NCBI GenBank assembly: GCA_004134985.1
Contig: REGQ01000066.1
Coordinates: forward strand, 1 to 43,143
Length of the DNA: 43,143 nt
Source of the DNA: Paenibacillaceae bacterium
GTDB lineage: Bacteria > Bacillota > Bacilli > Paenibacillales > Paenibacillaceae
Direction of reading: 5' to 3'
This document shows positions 1 through 8,590 of this stretch, piece after piece (the stretch's first letter is position 1; each line of letters starts with the position of its first letter). A program made the position numbers and the translations under genes. Under the pieces are notes generated by a model. The model ran no database searches and was not told the origin of the DNA. It was given only the letters and a program-made list of their open reading frames with translations.

Positions 1-456
1 CTGATTGATTTTATCCATCATACGAAGAAGTTGCCTGAAGGAATGGATGCGTACTTTAGACCGATTTGCAAACAAGGCCACGCTTACCGGTACGATAGTT
101 TTGATCCGAACTATGAAACGATAAAATATACGAGCCCGAAAGAATGTACCACGTGCCCGTTCCAACAGGAACAATGTCAGAAAGTACACAAAATCCGCGT
201 GGCGAAAGATATTCGGCGGTATACGGTTCCTGCACGCGGAAGTGAGTCCTTCAAGGTGCTCTATAAACGGCGCACGGCCGTCGAACGTGTCTTTGCTTAC
301 TTGAAGCTTTATTTTGGTATGGGTTCTACACGTTGGCGTCAAACACGCGCACGAGTCGATTTTGATTTAAGTTGCCTTGCCTACAACCTGAGCAAGCTGA
401 CGCTTGACCGTCTCAACAAGGAATTGGAATCGAGCAAAAAGAAGAAACTCGCCTAA
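1..456 (+). CDS. Transposase, C-terminal fragment (DDE type, IS4/IS1182-like)
   Basis: The frame is open from base 1 to a TAA stop at 454-456, so the N-terminal part lies outside the window. The visible part has a cysteine cluster (ECTTCPFQQEQC) and then the region KRRTAVERVFAYLKLYFG, which resembles the last acidic-residue segment of DDE_Tnp_1 transposases. It ends in a Lys-rich tail. The product would act on its own IS ends. Family assignment is by resemblance only; IS4, IS5 and IS1182 relatives share this C-terminal pattern. The copy at the right edge differs at several residues (I/M, E/D, K/V). Nothing visible suggests decay in this part. Confidence 0.8.
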   Translation: MIDFIHHTKKLPEGMDAYFRPICKQGHAYRYDSFDPNYETIKYTSPKECTTCPFQQEQCQKVHKIRVAKDIRRYTVPARGSESFKVLYKRRTAVERVFAYLKLYFGMGSTRWRQTRARVDFDLSCLAYNLSKLTLDRLNKELESSKKKKLA

Positions 457-527
457 TTTTTTTAAAAAAATGAGCTTTAAAATTGGGTAGGTATGAGGTT
501 AAATGGTTTGAATTATGAAATTGACTC
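1..527 (+). mobile_element. Insertion sequence, 3' part, left window edge
   Basis: This is the 3' portion of an insertion sequence cut by the window edge. It carries the end of a transposase gene and then about 70 bp of AT-rich terminal sequence. The same sequence, inverted, occupies the right edge (42618-43143). The two copies stay alignable from the edge to the shared end TTGACTC at 521-527 and then diverge, so the IS boundary is placed there by comparison. Scattered differences (for example G/A at position 49) show these are two separate copies. The 5' half and the other terminal inverted repeat are not visible. Confidence 0.8.
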
Positions 528-528
528 A

Positions 529-789
529 AAAATACAACAATTTCTAAGATAAATGACTTTTACAGGTGAAATGTTGTAGTTCATACAACAATTCTTAAAA
601 TAATTTACTTTTACAGTTGAAATATTGTAATTCATAAAATAATTTTACTATTTTCGCGGCCATTCTTTTGATTATTGTGGTTGGCTGCCAACATATATCA
701 CTCCACCGCGCTGTGAGTTGCCCTCGGTAAAATCCAAAATTTGTTCCCTTCTTTGTCCCCTTGAGAATTCAATCATTCAACTTACATAG
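529..789. repeat. Dispersed intergenic repeat, copy A
   Basis: This AT-rich non-coding stretch is built around the complementary words TACAACAATT and ATTGTTGTA/ATGTTGTAG with TTTTACAG spacers. It continues into GCCATTCTTTTGATT, TTGTCCCCTTG and AATTCAATCATTCAACTTA. The same words in the same order and orientation recur at 30652-30849. The front part looks locally duplicated here. No gene is visible. Its position next to the IS end and the AACAATTT-type word beside the other IS copy suggest a favoured insertion site, which is inference. Confidence 0.7.
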
Positions 790-792
790 CTT

Positions 793-832
793 AAAAACGG
801 CTGCAGCGTATTCCTCTTCGCTGCAGCCGTTT
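793..832 (-). terminator. Intrinsic terminator after the SLH glycosidase
   Basis: A 14-bp perfect stem, AAACGGCTGCAGCG (795-808) with CGCTGCAGCCGTTT (819-832), encloses a 10-nt loop. On the minus strand it is followed by a T run (complement of AAAAA at 793-797). It lies 28 bp past the stop codon of the glycosidase gene and should end its transcript. Confidence 0.9.
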
Positions 833-859
833 CGCTTTTTATTCATCGGTTAGCGAGCT

Positions 860-3800
860 CTATTGCGATGCTCCCATAATATAGCCATATGCCCAATGGT
901 TTGCGGAGACATCTTTAAAGCTGTGCAAATCCTTGTTGTCATCAATCTCTTGTGTTCTCCCAAGCAGCCTGGAGAGGACAGCGACGATCTGGGCTCTGGT
1001 CAACTCCTCGTCAGGTCTAAAGGTATTGTCGCCAAAACCGATCATTAGCCCTTGGGCAGCCAATTGACGTATTTCTTGTTCCGCCCAGTGGCCCTTGGCA
1101 TCTTCAAATGCTAGCGATGCGGGATTCGGCGTCTCTGGCAAGAAGGAAGCGATCATCTTGGCGAATTCCGATCTTGTCATCGGCTTGGCGGGAGCGAATC
1201 GTCCTGCCCCGACCCCGGACACGATCCCTTTGTCTGTAAAATACAAGATAGCGTTCAACGAGTAGGCATCCGGTTTAATATCCACGTAAGGATTACGCGC
1301 CTTGCTTGCGTTATGCTTGTCATTGTTCGCAACAAGATTAAAGAGCATCGTCAACGCCTCTTCTCTGGTCACCGCCCGGTCCGGTCTGAAGGTCTGATCA
1401 GGATAACCGCTCACAAAAGCGGCATGACTTCTCTTGTTCAGACCTACTCCGGTTGGAGAGATAAGAAGCTCCTCATCCTTGAACCCAGGAAACTTCGGCT
1501 CCGATGCCGGCTCCGGTTCTTGTTCCGGTGTTTCCGTCGGGTCCGTTGCCGGATCTTTCGACGAATCCGGCTCCTTGGATGGCGATGGACCTTGAGACGG
1601 GTTGGGCCACGGAGATGGGCCTGGTCCGGGATTTGTATAAGCTTCCCGCACAGGACCTGACGAAATCGCTGAGACAACCGCGCCTTCTAGCGCAGCCGTG
1701 CGAGGCGTAATTTCAACCAGCAAATACTTGCCAATCATCGTGGAGACTGGCGTGATGCTGAGCCCCGTGGCAGCTGGTATCATCGTTTTGCCGTTTAAAC
1801 TGCTGTCATCGACGGTAAACCATTGTACAGTTGTTCCCTGTTCAGCCTCATCTTTAGCATGATAATAGTCATAGTCCGCGGTCACCGTTCTGTTGACACG
1901 GATATCCGCTGCCGCTGTCACGATACGTACGTTCTTGGCATGAGGTATATCTTCCTCCGGAGCAGCCGCGACAAATACCGGAGCGCTTTCGGCAAACGCG
2001 CCTCGCGTACCCATGATATCGATCGGTATGACCGATACTCTGATTTCGGAACCGAGATCAGCAGCGGATGCCACATACGTTTTTCCCGTTGCGCCCGCAA
2101 TCGGAACGCCGCTTCTGCGCCATACATATTCGAAATCGTCAACACTTGCAGCATGATCGCCTTCTATGAAGACAACATTTGCGGTTAATGCGCCGCCAAC
2201 CAGGCCTGCCCCGTCTACAGTAACGCTGGTAATTTGCGGCGGGACGACGCTATCTCCGCTCACGGTAATCGTAACGGTGCCCGTGACATCGCCAGTGACA
2301 GTGCTCATTGCTTTCAGCAGCGCAGTGCCTGAATTTACACCGATCACCCTAACTTGCAAGCCACTCGGCACAATAGATACTACTCTTCCGTTTCCATTGG
2401 CCGGCTGCTGGTTGTCAACGATCCACTTTACATAATCGCCTGTCGTATACAGGGAGGCCAAGCCTTCCACCCGAGCATTCAACGTCGTTTCGGCGCCCAC
2501 ATCAACAGCCGTGTTCCCTGTAATGACCATCCTTGGTTCTGGCGCATCCAGTCTAATCTTGTCAATCGCCAGATCGTATTTGGCAGATGAGGTGTTCTTG
2601 CCCGTCACCTCGAATTTGAACGTATATTGGCCAGCCTCATCGAAGTTATAGCTCCCATATCCATGCTCCTGGAAGGAGACAGCGCTTCCGTACTGATCGA
2701 AAGGCTCCCCGACCGGATTACCATTGATAGACAGCTGCGCGATGCCTCTTTCCAGATGAATCTTGTGCAAGCCAGTCACCTGATAAGTGCCCGGGTGCTG
2801 AATGCTCAGCGTCACAGCGATGCTGTCGCCAATACCTGCCATTTTGCCAGCTACCCAATTCCCGCCGCTCGCACCGGCATCCGCAACGATTTCATACGTG
2901 GTGCCGCTTGATGCTTCAATCAGGCTGGCGTTCTCAGCCTCATAGCTTCGTCCAGGCTCTGTCAATACCGGCGTCAGAACAAACCGGTCCGTATTGATGG
3001 TTTTGTTAGCACCACCCTGGAACTCGAACTTGAACGTTTTCTCTCCGGGCGTATCAAAGGTTACCGTCCCCAGATCATAAAATTTGATTTTTTCCGCTTC
3101 ACTCTGATTCCACACTGCCCCTGCTTTCTCACCCTCAATATACCACTGCCCGCTGCCTCTGGACGAGGAAACTTTGGAGGCCACCTGCACGTTGTACACA
3201 GCCGCTTTGGCTACGTTGACAGTGAATTCAATATAGCTTCCGGCAGCATTAGTGTTGGAAGTAAAGTTCATGCCATGCGGCGAACTATTTGGTGTTGTAC
3301 CTCCGGCAACCTTCGCTTGCGTCCCGTCGTCTACTTTCGTTTTCCCCTGGTCAAACAAATCAGCGGCTACATAAGTAGCTTGCGATGGAAGCGAAGGGAT
3401 GAATACATCGTCTGTCGATTCGAATTCATCAATGACAAGGGTGCCGCTTCCGCTCGTTGTAAAGTCGATCGTTGCATTCATCGCTGCATTTTCATTTTTG
3501 CCATAAAGGATGACTTTCCCTTGGCTATTCGCCTTGCCGGTTCCGTCAAGCAAGAGCTTGCCTCCATCAGCGCTCAGGCTTATGCTGTCAACGTTCTCAT
3601 CGGCATACAGAATCTGATAGTCCTCGCCCAGATACTCCTGAATCCAGTAGGCTTTGCCTTTGCTCGTATTTTCGTCCAGATCGATCTGGAAATTAGCCAA
3701 TTGCTGTCCTGTCAACAACCCTTCAAAGCGATAGGTGACGATACCTGTGTCGTCCAAGGTAATGTCCTCGATTAAATAGGTTTTGGCAGGATCGAGCCAT

Positions 3801-5824
3801 CTAAGATTCACATCAACCGAGGAAGAACCCGACTTGCCTCCCCCCGTGGCAATCATAAGCGCTTGATCCTTATTTTCAGAGACATGCATCAGGACGTATG
3901 GTCCTGCGTTCTGATTCCAATTATCCGCAACACTGCTGTCCCAGCCTGCTCCGGCATACACAGGCCGTATTATCGTATCGGTCAAAGCCTGGATCCGCTC
4001 CGACTTTCTCCAGCCATTGAACTTGGCCGCAAGCTCGATATTGTTCTGACTCCAAGTGTCCGGTGCGTGTCCATGCTTAACGTTCCGGGAGAACATGTAT
4101 TTATAGAAATGCATCATATTGTTCGTATTCATATTGCCAGTGTTGAAGTATACCGAATTGAGCGGCAGATGGCCAAAATTGCCCGCGAACAGATGGATAT
4201 CCAAACTTTCGCCGTATTCCGTCGAAGAGGTCGTCCAGCCGTTGTTAATGACATGAAGCAACTCGTTGGATCGGTCGCCCTGCGATGGCCAGATGTCCAC
4301 TTCCGTCGTATATTTGACCTTGTATTCCGGATTGTCCTCAACAATTTCGTTCATTAAATCTTTGGAAAGCACATTTTTGCGATAAACATTATCGGTCGGA
4401 TGCGAATATTCGGTCACGGTATCATTGAGCCAAAATTGTGTCAGATCGATCATATGGTGCACCAGATGATAGTTGTCGATCATATATTGAATTTTGTCTT
4501 TTTTGGCTGCAATAATGGCGGGATCCGCCAGGTCGTTGCCCCGGTTGTGATAGCCTCCCGACAGCGAATACCAAAGTCCGAACAAGAAGCCCTCTTCCTT
4601 ATAATAATTCGCCAGCCTATTCATGTCGTCCGTATATGACGGCAGCGGCTCTACCCCGTCTCTTGATGTACCATCGCTATTAGAATTGTTCCAGCCATCA
4701 TCGAACATAATCATATCGAAACCAGCCTGTTTGGTGATCGGCACTGCCGTGGATCTGTAAAATGCCTCGTTTCGTTTGTTGTTGCCCCATTCCCAATCAT
4801 TCGTATTGAGAATGGTTGACGTATGATTGTATTTGAATCTTGTCCGTAGATGCTCTTCAACAGCCATCTTGGCGTCTACGATATCCCCTATGAATGCCGT
4901 CATATTAACGGCGATGTATTCAAACTGCTCTCCGGGGAACAGAACAAGCTGCAGTGCCTCTGGATTGGTGGAAACAGTGACTTTATTGCCCTTGAATGCA
5001 CTGATTCCCGCAAATGCGCGCGCCATATACGTTTGTCCTGCATCAGGGGTCCCTGGTTCTCTCCTGTACACCTGTGTCTTGGAATTTACTTCCGGACCGA
5101 TGTAGAATCCATCTCCGGAGTCGTACAAATTAATGATGACCTTGATATCCTCACTCGCTTTTTTACAATCGGATTGATTGACACCGCCAGTTGTACTGTA
5201 CCATTTCGTAATACAGGCGTAGTGCAGGTTTCTGGGCTCATCCGGCAAATCCAGACTGAGGACGTCCGATGAGGTGATTTGCAGCCGGTTGTCCTCGCTG
5301 TTGTTGCGAATGTAAGCCTGATATTTCAATCCTGCATTCTCATCATAGATCTCAAAGGAAAGGGTGATCGTAATGCCGTCTTTCGTAACGGGAATCTCCA
5401 ATCTCTTGCCAATGATTGAGCTGATTCCTTTCTCTGTTGTCATGGAAAGATCCTGTACGGTTGGCGAGCCGAGCGAATAGCCGCTGTCATTCGCATTGAG
5501 CGTTTGTACGGCCCCGATGGCTTCCTTGCCCGTCTGCCCTTCCTCCAGAAGACGGTAGGAATACGCAAACAGCGTCGATTGATTGCTTCCTTCTCCTTGC
5601 GGCAGATACTCCCTCCCTGCCTGCTTGTTAAAGAAACTGTTCATTCTAATACTGCCCTCATCTGTAAATTCAATTTCTGTTCGGATGACATCGTTCTCAA
5701 GCGTCCATTTATTGCCCGATTCGGCGCTGAAGACATCTGCGGCAGCGGCATTCATCCCGGGTAGACACAACCCGGCAATGAGCAAACAGATCATCATTCT
5801 TTTCATTAAAAACTTCCTGATCAA
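860..5824 (-). CDS. Secreted SLH-anchored glycoside hydrolase, GH36/GH27-like, with CBM-like modules
   Basis: This 1654-residue surface enzyme probably hydrolyses alpha-linked sugar (alpha-galactosidase clan) from a plant polymer. The start is TTG, supported by AGGAGG 7 bp upstream. Residues 1-29 form a signal peptide ending near NAAAA. Residues about 35-330 are a beta-sandwich. Residues about 335-640 resemble a melibiase barrel, with NTNDWEWGNNK, FDMIMFDDGW and the candidate nucleophile segment HHMIDLTQFW. Two carbohydrate-binding-like beta modules (about 830-960 and 965-1105) follow, then Ig-like repeats and a Pro/Ser/Glu linker (about 1405-1455). The C-terminal SLH repeats (about 1465-1654) would bind the cell wall. 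The last SLH-like unit stops after HWAYGYIMGASQ. The gene diverges from the ABC importer operon. The exact GH family is uncertain; SLH and signal peptide are clear. Confidence 0.85.
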   Translation of the reverse strand: MIRKFLMKRMMICLLIAGLCLPGMNAAAADVFSAESGNKWTLENDVIRTEIEFTDEGSIRMNSFFNKQAGREYLPQGEGSNQSTLFAYSYRLLEEGQTGKEAIGAVQTLNANDSGYSLGSPTVQDLSMTTEKGISSIIGKRLEIPVTKDGITITLSFEIYDENAGLKYQAYIRNNSEDNRLQITSSDVLSLDLPDEPRNLHYACITKWYSTTGGVNQSDCKKASEDIKVIINLYDSGDGFYIGPEVNSKTQVYRREPGTPDAGQTYMARAFAGISAFKGNKVTVSTNPEALQLVLFPGEQFEYIAVNMTAFIGDIVDAKMAVEEHLRTRFKYNHTSTILNTNDWEWGNNKRNEAFYRSTAVPITKQAGFDMIMFDDGWNNSNSDGTSRDGVEPLPSYTDDMNRLANYYKEEGFLFGLWYSLSGGYHNRGNDLADPAIIAAKKDKIQYMIDNYHLVHHMIDLTQFWLNDTVTEYSHPTDNVYRKNVLSKDLMNEIVEDNPEYKVKYTTEVDIWPSQGDRSNELLHVINNGWTTSSTEYGESLDIHLFAGNFGHLPLNSVYFNTGNMNTNNMMHFYKYMFSRNVKHGHAPDTWSQNNIELAAKFNGWRKSERIQALTDTIIRPVYAGAGWDSSVADNWNQNAGPYVLMHVSENKDQALMIATGGGKSGSSSVDVNLRWLDPAKTYLIEDITLDDTGIVTYRFEGLLTGQQLANFQIDLDENTSKGKAYWIQEYLGEDYQILYADENVDSISLSADGGKLLLDGTGKANSQGKVILYGKNENAAMNATIDFTTSGSGTLVIDEFESTDDVFIPSLPSQATYVAADLFDQGKTKVDDGTQAKVAGGTTPNSSPHGMNFTSNTNAAGSYIEFTVNVAKAAVYNVQVASKVSSSRGSGQWYIEGEKAGAVWNQSEAEKIKFYDLGTVTFDTPGEKTFKFEFQGGANKTINTDRFVLTPVLTEPGRSYEAENASLIEASSGTTYEIVADAGASGGNWVAGKMAGIGDSIAVTLSIQHPGTYQVTGLHKIHLERGIAQLSINGNPVGEPFDQYGSAVSFQEHGYGSYNFDEAGQYTFKFEVTGKNTSSAKYDLAIDKIRLDAPEPRMVITGNTAVDVGAETTLNARVEGLASLYTTGDYVKWIVDNQQPANGNGRVVSIVPSGLQVRVIGVNSGTALLKAMSTVTGDVTGTVTITVSGDSVVPPQITSVTVDGAGLVGGALTANVVFIEGDHAASVDDFEYVWRRSGVPIAGATGKTYVASAADLGSEIRVSVIPIDIMGTRGAFAESAPVFVAAAPEEDIPHAKNVRIVTAAADIRVNRTVTADYDYYHAKDEAEQGTTVQWFTVDDSSLNGKTMIPAATGLSITPVSTMIGKYLLVEITPRTAALEGAVVSAISSGPVREAYTNPGPGPSPWPNPSQGPSPSKEPDSSKDPATDPTETPEQEPEPASEPKFPGFKDEELLISPTGVGLNKRSHAAFVSGYPDQTFRPDRAVTREEALTMLFNLVANNDKHNASKARNPYVDIKPDAYSLNAILYFTDKGIVSGVGAGRFAPAKPMTRSEFAKMIASFLPETPNPASLAFEDAKGHWAEQEIRQLAAQGLMIGFGDNTFRPDEELTRAQIVAVLSRLLGRTQEIDDNKDLHSFKDVSANHWAYGYIMGASQ

Positions 5825-5839
5825 TATGACCCCTCCTAT

Positions 5840-5929
5840 TCAATTGTTAAATCTGAATACGCTTACAAATTGTGGGTGAAAGCGATGACTGCTTACTTGA
5901 ATGTTCGATAACCTTGTATCTGGTTTCAT
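5840..5929 (-). CDS. Possible 29-residue leader peptide
   Basis: This ATG-started frame of 29 codons ends 15 bp before the start of the SLH glycosidase. Its ribosome binding site is better than average: GGAGGAGG with 7 bp to the ATG. The peptide begins MKPDTRLSNIQ, has no membrane segment and is rich in Phe, Ser and Arg. A cre-like site lies inside it. It could couple or regulate translation of the glycosidase, or be a chance frame. The strong Shine-Dalgarno site and close spacing are the only support. Confidence 0.4.
   Translation of the reverse strand: MKPDTRLSNIQVSSHRFHPQFVSVFRFNN
5854..5867. promoter_or_regulatory. cre-like site (CcpA), glycosidase side
   Basis: TGAATACGCTTACA matches the Bacillus catabolite-responsive element TGWAANCGNTNWCA with one mismatch. 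It sits 30 bp upstream of the glycosidase start, where bound CcpA could block transcription when preferred sugars are present. The consensus is established; use here is inferred. Confidence 0.5.
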
Positions 5930-6016
5930 TGTCCAACCTCCTCCATCCCTCGTAAAGCGTGTTTTTCCCGCCCACTAGAAATTATCATTTTACTAACGGT
6001 ATGAATACGCCTATTA

Positions 6017-6184
6017 CTTGAGATAAACTATCCTCAAGCTGTCATCTTCATTCAATGTCAATAATTGATATGAACCGGGGCATGGAAGGATAGTAAAAAG
6101 CGGCTATGACAGGATCGAGCGGCCGAAAGCTATCCTAAATCGTTGTTATATAAATTTAGCAGATTATAGATAGTTTATCTCAAG
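6017..6184. promoter_or_regulatory. Divergent control region with a perfect 16-bp inverted repeat
   Basis: The 462-bp gap between the glycosidase and the ABC operon contains CTTGAGATAAACTATC at 6017-6032 and its exact reverse complement at 6169-6184, with arms 136 bp apart. Such spacing fits two sites for one regulator, one facing each divergent gene, or a DNA loop. A partial copy of the core (GGATAG) lies near 6089. The AraC-type regulator at 12219 is the obvious candidate to bind. No clear -35/-10 pair could be fixed for either side. Confidence 0.5.
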
Positions 6185-6239
6185 CGTTCACCGTATTTAT
6201 TTCAATGCCTGGGTGGTAATCTTTTTATTAGCGTCACCT

Positions 6240-6253
6240 TGAAAGTGCTTACA
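6240..6253. promoter_or_regulatory. cre-like site (CcpA), ABC operon side
   Basis: TGAAAGTGCTTACA matches TGWAANCGNTNWCA except for T in place of the central C. It lies 33 bp before the start of the binding-protein gene. Together with the site at 5854 it suggests that both divergent transcripts are under carbon catabolite control. A weaker variant (TGAAAATGTAAACA, two mismatches) lies at 12150-12163, before the response regulator gene. Confidence 0.45.
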
Positions 6254-6286
6254 ATTCATTTCAACGATTAATGGGGAGGAATAACA

Positions 6287-7660
6287 ATGAGCAAGAAAAC
6301 AATGGGCAAGCTGCTCGGAACCGGTGTTGTGTTGGCAGTACTGGCGTCAACGGTATTAGGTTGCGGAGGAAATAACAATACTCCGGCGGCCGCAAATCCG
6401 CCTGCACCGAATACAGAGCAAACCAACAAAGCTGAGGATCACAATGATCCCGTCAGCCTCCGGTTCTCATGGTGGGGTTCGGATGGCCGCCATCAAGCGA
6501 CACTGGCTGCTATCGATGCGTATACAGCACAGAATCCACATGTAACTATTGAAGGCGAATATCAAGGCTATGACGGCTACCAGCAAAAAATCATGACGCA
6601 AATCGCAGGCAATTCAGCGCCAGACATTATGCAGCTGGACTATCCATGGCTGCCTGACTTGACCGCACAGGGCGATGTGTTTGTAGACTTGAACAATGAG
6701 TCGGAGGTTGACCGCGCGCAGTTCCCGGATAAGGTGCTTGAGGAGTACACAACAATTAATGGCAGCCTCGTGGCGCTGCCGATGGGTACCAATGGATTTG
6801 GCACAATGATCAACAAGGCGTTCTTTGACAAATTCGGTCTGTCCACCGACAAGCAGTGGACATGGCAGGAGATGATTAAGGAAGGCGGAAGAATCAATAG
6901 TGAAAATAAGACCAGCCACCTCTTTGCAATTGAACCGGGAACGACAACCGGCGGAATGGGAGAATTTATTCTTGGCGACTACCTTTACTCCAAAAACGGT
7001 GAATATTGGGTGTCTGACGCTCCTGCCATAACAGCCTCCAAGGAGGACATGACAGAAGCAATGACTATGATGAAGGAGCTGTTCGCCAGTGGAGCAGCTC
7101 AGCCGCTGGGCGATGCCGCGTTATTCAACAGCAAGATGGAGCAGAACCCGAAATGGGTCAATGCAGAGATCGGCATGACCCTGGACTGGTCTTCGACGGT
7201 ATCGAAGTATAAGGCTGCTGCCGGTGAGGACAAATTTGCGGTTGGCATGCCTATCTTCACTGAGAATGGAAATTCGACCGCGGTGAAATTCAAGCCTTCA
7301 ATGATTTTATCTGTTAATAAGAAATCTCCAAATGCTGCAGAGGCGGTAAAATTCATTAACTGGCTGCTCAATAGCGAGGAAGCTGCGCTGATTCTGTTGG
7401 ATACCCGCTCAATACCAACTTCCGAGTCTGCAATGAAGGCACTGGTTGCTGCAGACGTTATTGATCCGGATGTGGCGGCAATGGTGAACAATGCGCTGAA
7501 AAATCCGACTGCTCCGCCGCCAATTGTACAGAACAAACCGGAAATCGGGGACATCATTCGGGATATTTGTGAAAAAGTCGTCTACGGCAGCCTCACACCG
7601 GAAAAAGGGACAGAACAGCTGTTCAAGCGTATCGAAGACAAATTTAAAGAGCTGCAATAG
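6287..7660 (+). CDS. ABC sugar importer, extracellular solute-binding lipoprotein (family 1)
   Basis: This 457-residue lipoprotein captures a sugar or oligosaccharide outside the membrane and passes it to the two permeases encoded just downstream. The N-terminus has a positively charged start, a hydrophobic core and the lipobox VLGC with Cys26 as the lipidated residue. A Asn/Pro/Ala-rich tether follows, then the type I binding-protein pattern LRFSWWGSDGRHQATLAAIDAY and APDIMQLDYPWL. GGGGAGG lies 7 bp before the ATG. It is the first gene of a three-gene operon (gap 27 bp to the first permease). The substrate is unknown; neighbouring glycosidases suggest a pectin-derived or galactose-containing oligosaccharide. 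Confidence 0.93.
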   Translation: MSKKTMGKLLGTGVVLAVLASTVLGCGGNNNTPAAANPPAPNTEQTNKAEDHNDPVSLRFSWWGSDGRHQATLAAIDAYTAQNPHVTIEGEYQGYDGYQQKIMTQIAGNSAPDIMQLDYPWLPDLTAQGDVFVDLNNESEVDRAQFPDKVLEEYTTINGSLVALPMGTNGFGTMINKAFFDKFGLSTDKQWTWQEMIKEGGRINSENKTSHLFAIEPGTTTGGMGEFILGDYLYSKNGEYWVSDAPAITASKEDMTEAMTMMKELFASGAAQPLGDAALFNSKMEQNPKWVNAEIGMTLDWSSTVSKYKAAAGEDKFAVGMPIFTENGNSTAVKFKPSMILSVNKKSPNAAEAVKFINWLLNSEEAALILLDTRSIPTSESAMKALVAADVIDPDVAAMVNNALKNPTAPPPIVQNKPEIGDIIRDICEKVVYGSLTPEKGTEQLFKRIEDKFKELQ

Positions 7661-7687
7661 AATTCTACTGAAAAGCAAGGTGAGATT

Positions 7688-8590
7688 GTGAATATAAAGG
7701 TTAGAAAACGGAGTAAACAATATGTGGGCCTGCTCTATATTTTACCATGGCTAGTCGGCTTTCTTGTGTTTCAGTTGTATCCGTTCGGAGCATCCTTTGT
7801 CTATTCATTCACTGATTACAGCATTACGAATGTGCCTAGTTTCAAAGGAATTGACAACTATATCAAGATGTTCACCAACGACAGCAACTTCTATCAGTCG
7901 CTGGTCATCACACTGGTCTACGTGTTCTTCTCGGTGCCCATGAAGCTTGTGTTCGCACTTTTAGTCGCTATTGTTCTGAATGTCAATATACGCGGGGTGA
8001 ATACGTATCGCACGCTTTTCTACCTGCCGTCTATTCTTGGCGGAAGTGTCGCTGTATCGATTTTATGGCGCTTCCTGTTCATGAAGGAGGGGTTTGTCAA
8101 CGGTCTGCTCGGAAAGCTGCATATCCCGCCTGTAGACTGGCTGGGCAGCCCGAATGTAGCACTGTTCACGCTGAGCATGCTTGCCGTGTGGCAATTCGGC
8201 TCCTCGATGGTGCTGTTTCTGGCCGGTCTGAAGCAAATTCCCCAGGAGCTGTATGAAGCCGGACGCGTAGACGGGGCATCGAAGCCCCGCATGTTTTTCA
8301 TGATTACCATTCCGCTGCTGACGCCGATCATATTTTTCAACGTCATTATGCAGCTGGTCAATGCATTTCAGGATTTCACGAGTGCGTTTGTCATCACCAA
8401 CGGCGGCCCGATGAACTCTACTTACTTGTTCGCGCTCAAGCTGTACGATGAAGGCTTTAAGTTTTTTAATATGGGCTATGCTTCCGCGCTTTCGTGGATA
8501 CTGTTCCTAGTGATCCTCATCTGCACGCTAATTATTTTCAAGTCATCAAAATATTGGACACATTACGAGGATGGAGGGGATTATAAATGA
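7688..8590 (+). CDS. ABC sugar importer permease, MalF/UgpA type
   Basis: This 300-residue inner-membrane protein is the first of two permease subunits. About six hydrophobic segments are visible, starting at YVGLLYILPWLVGFLVFQLY. The conserved EAA loop that contacts the ATPase reads LYEAGRVDGASKPRMFFMI near residue 195. It starts at GTG with AAGGTGAG just upstream. Its stop overlaps the ATG of the next permease by 4 bp (ATGA), a sign of translational coupling. It should pair with the lipoprotein at 6287 and the permease at 8587. Confidence 0.93.
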   Translation: MNIKVRKRSKQYVGLLYILPWLVGFLVFQLYPFGASFVYSFTDYSITNVPSFKGIDNYIKMFTNDSNFYQSLVITLVYVFFSVPMKLVFALLVAIVLNVNIRGVNTYRTLFYLPSILGGSVAVSILWRFLFMKEGFVNGLLGKLHIPPVDWLGSPNVALFTLSMLAVWQFGSSMVLFLAGLKQIPQELYEAGRVDGASKPRMFFMITIPLLTPIIFFNVIMQLVNAFQDFTSAFVITNGGPMNSTYLFALKLYDEGFKFFNMGYASALSWILFLVILICTLIIFKSSKYWTHYEDGGDYK

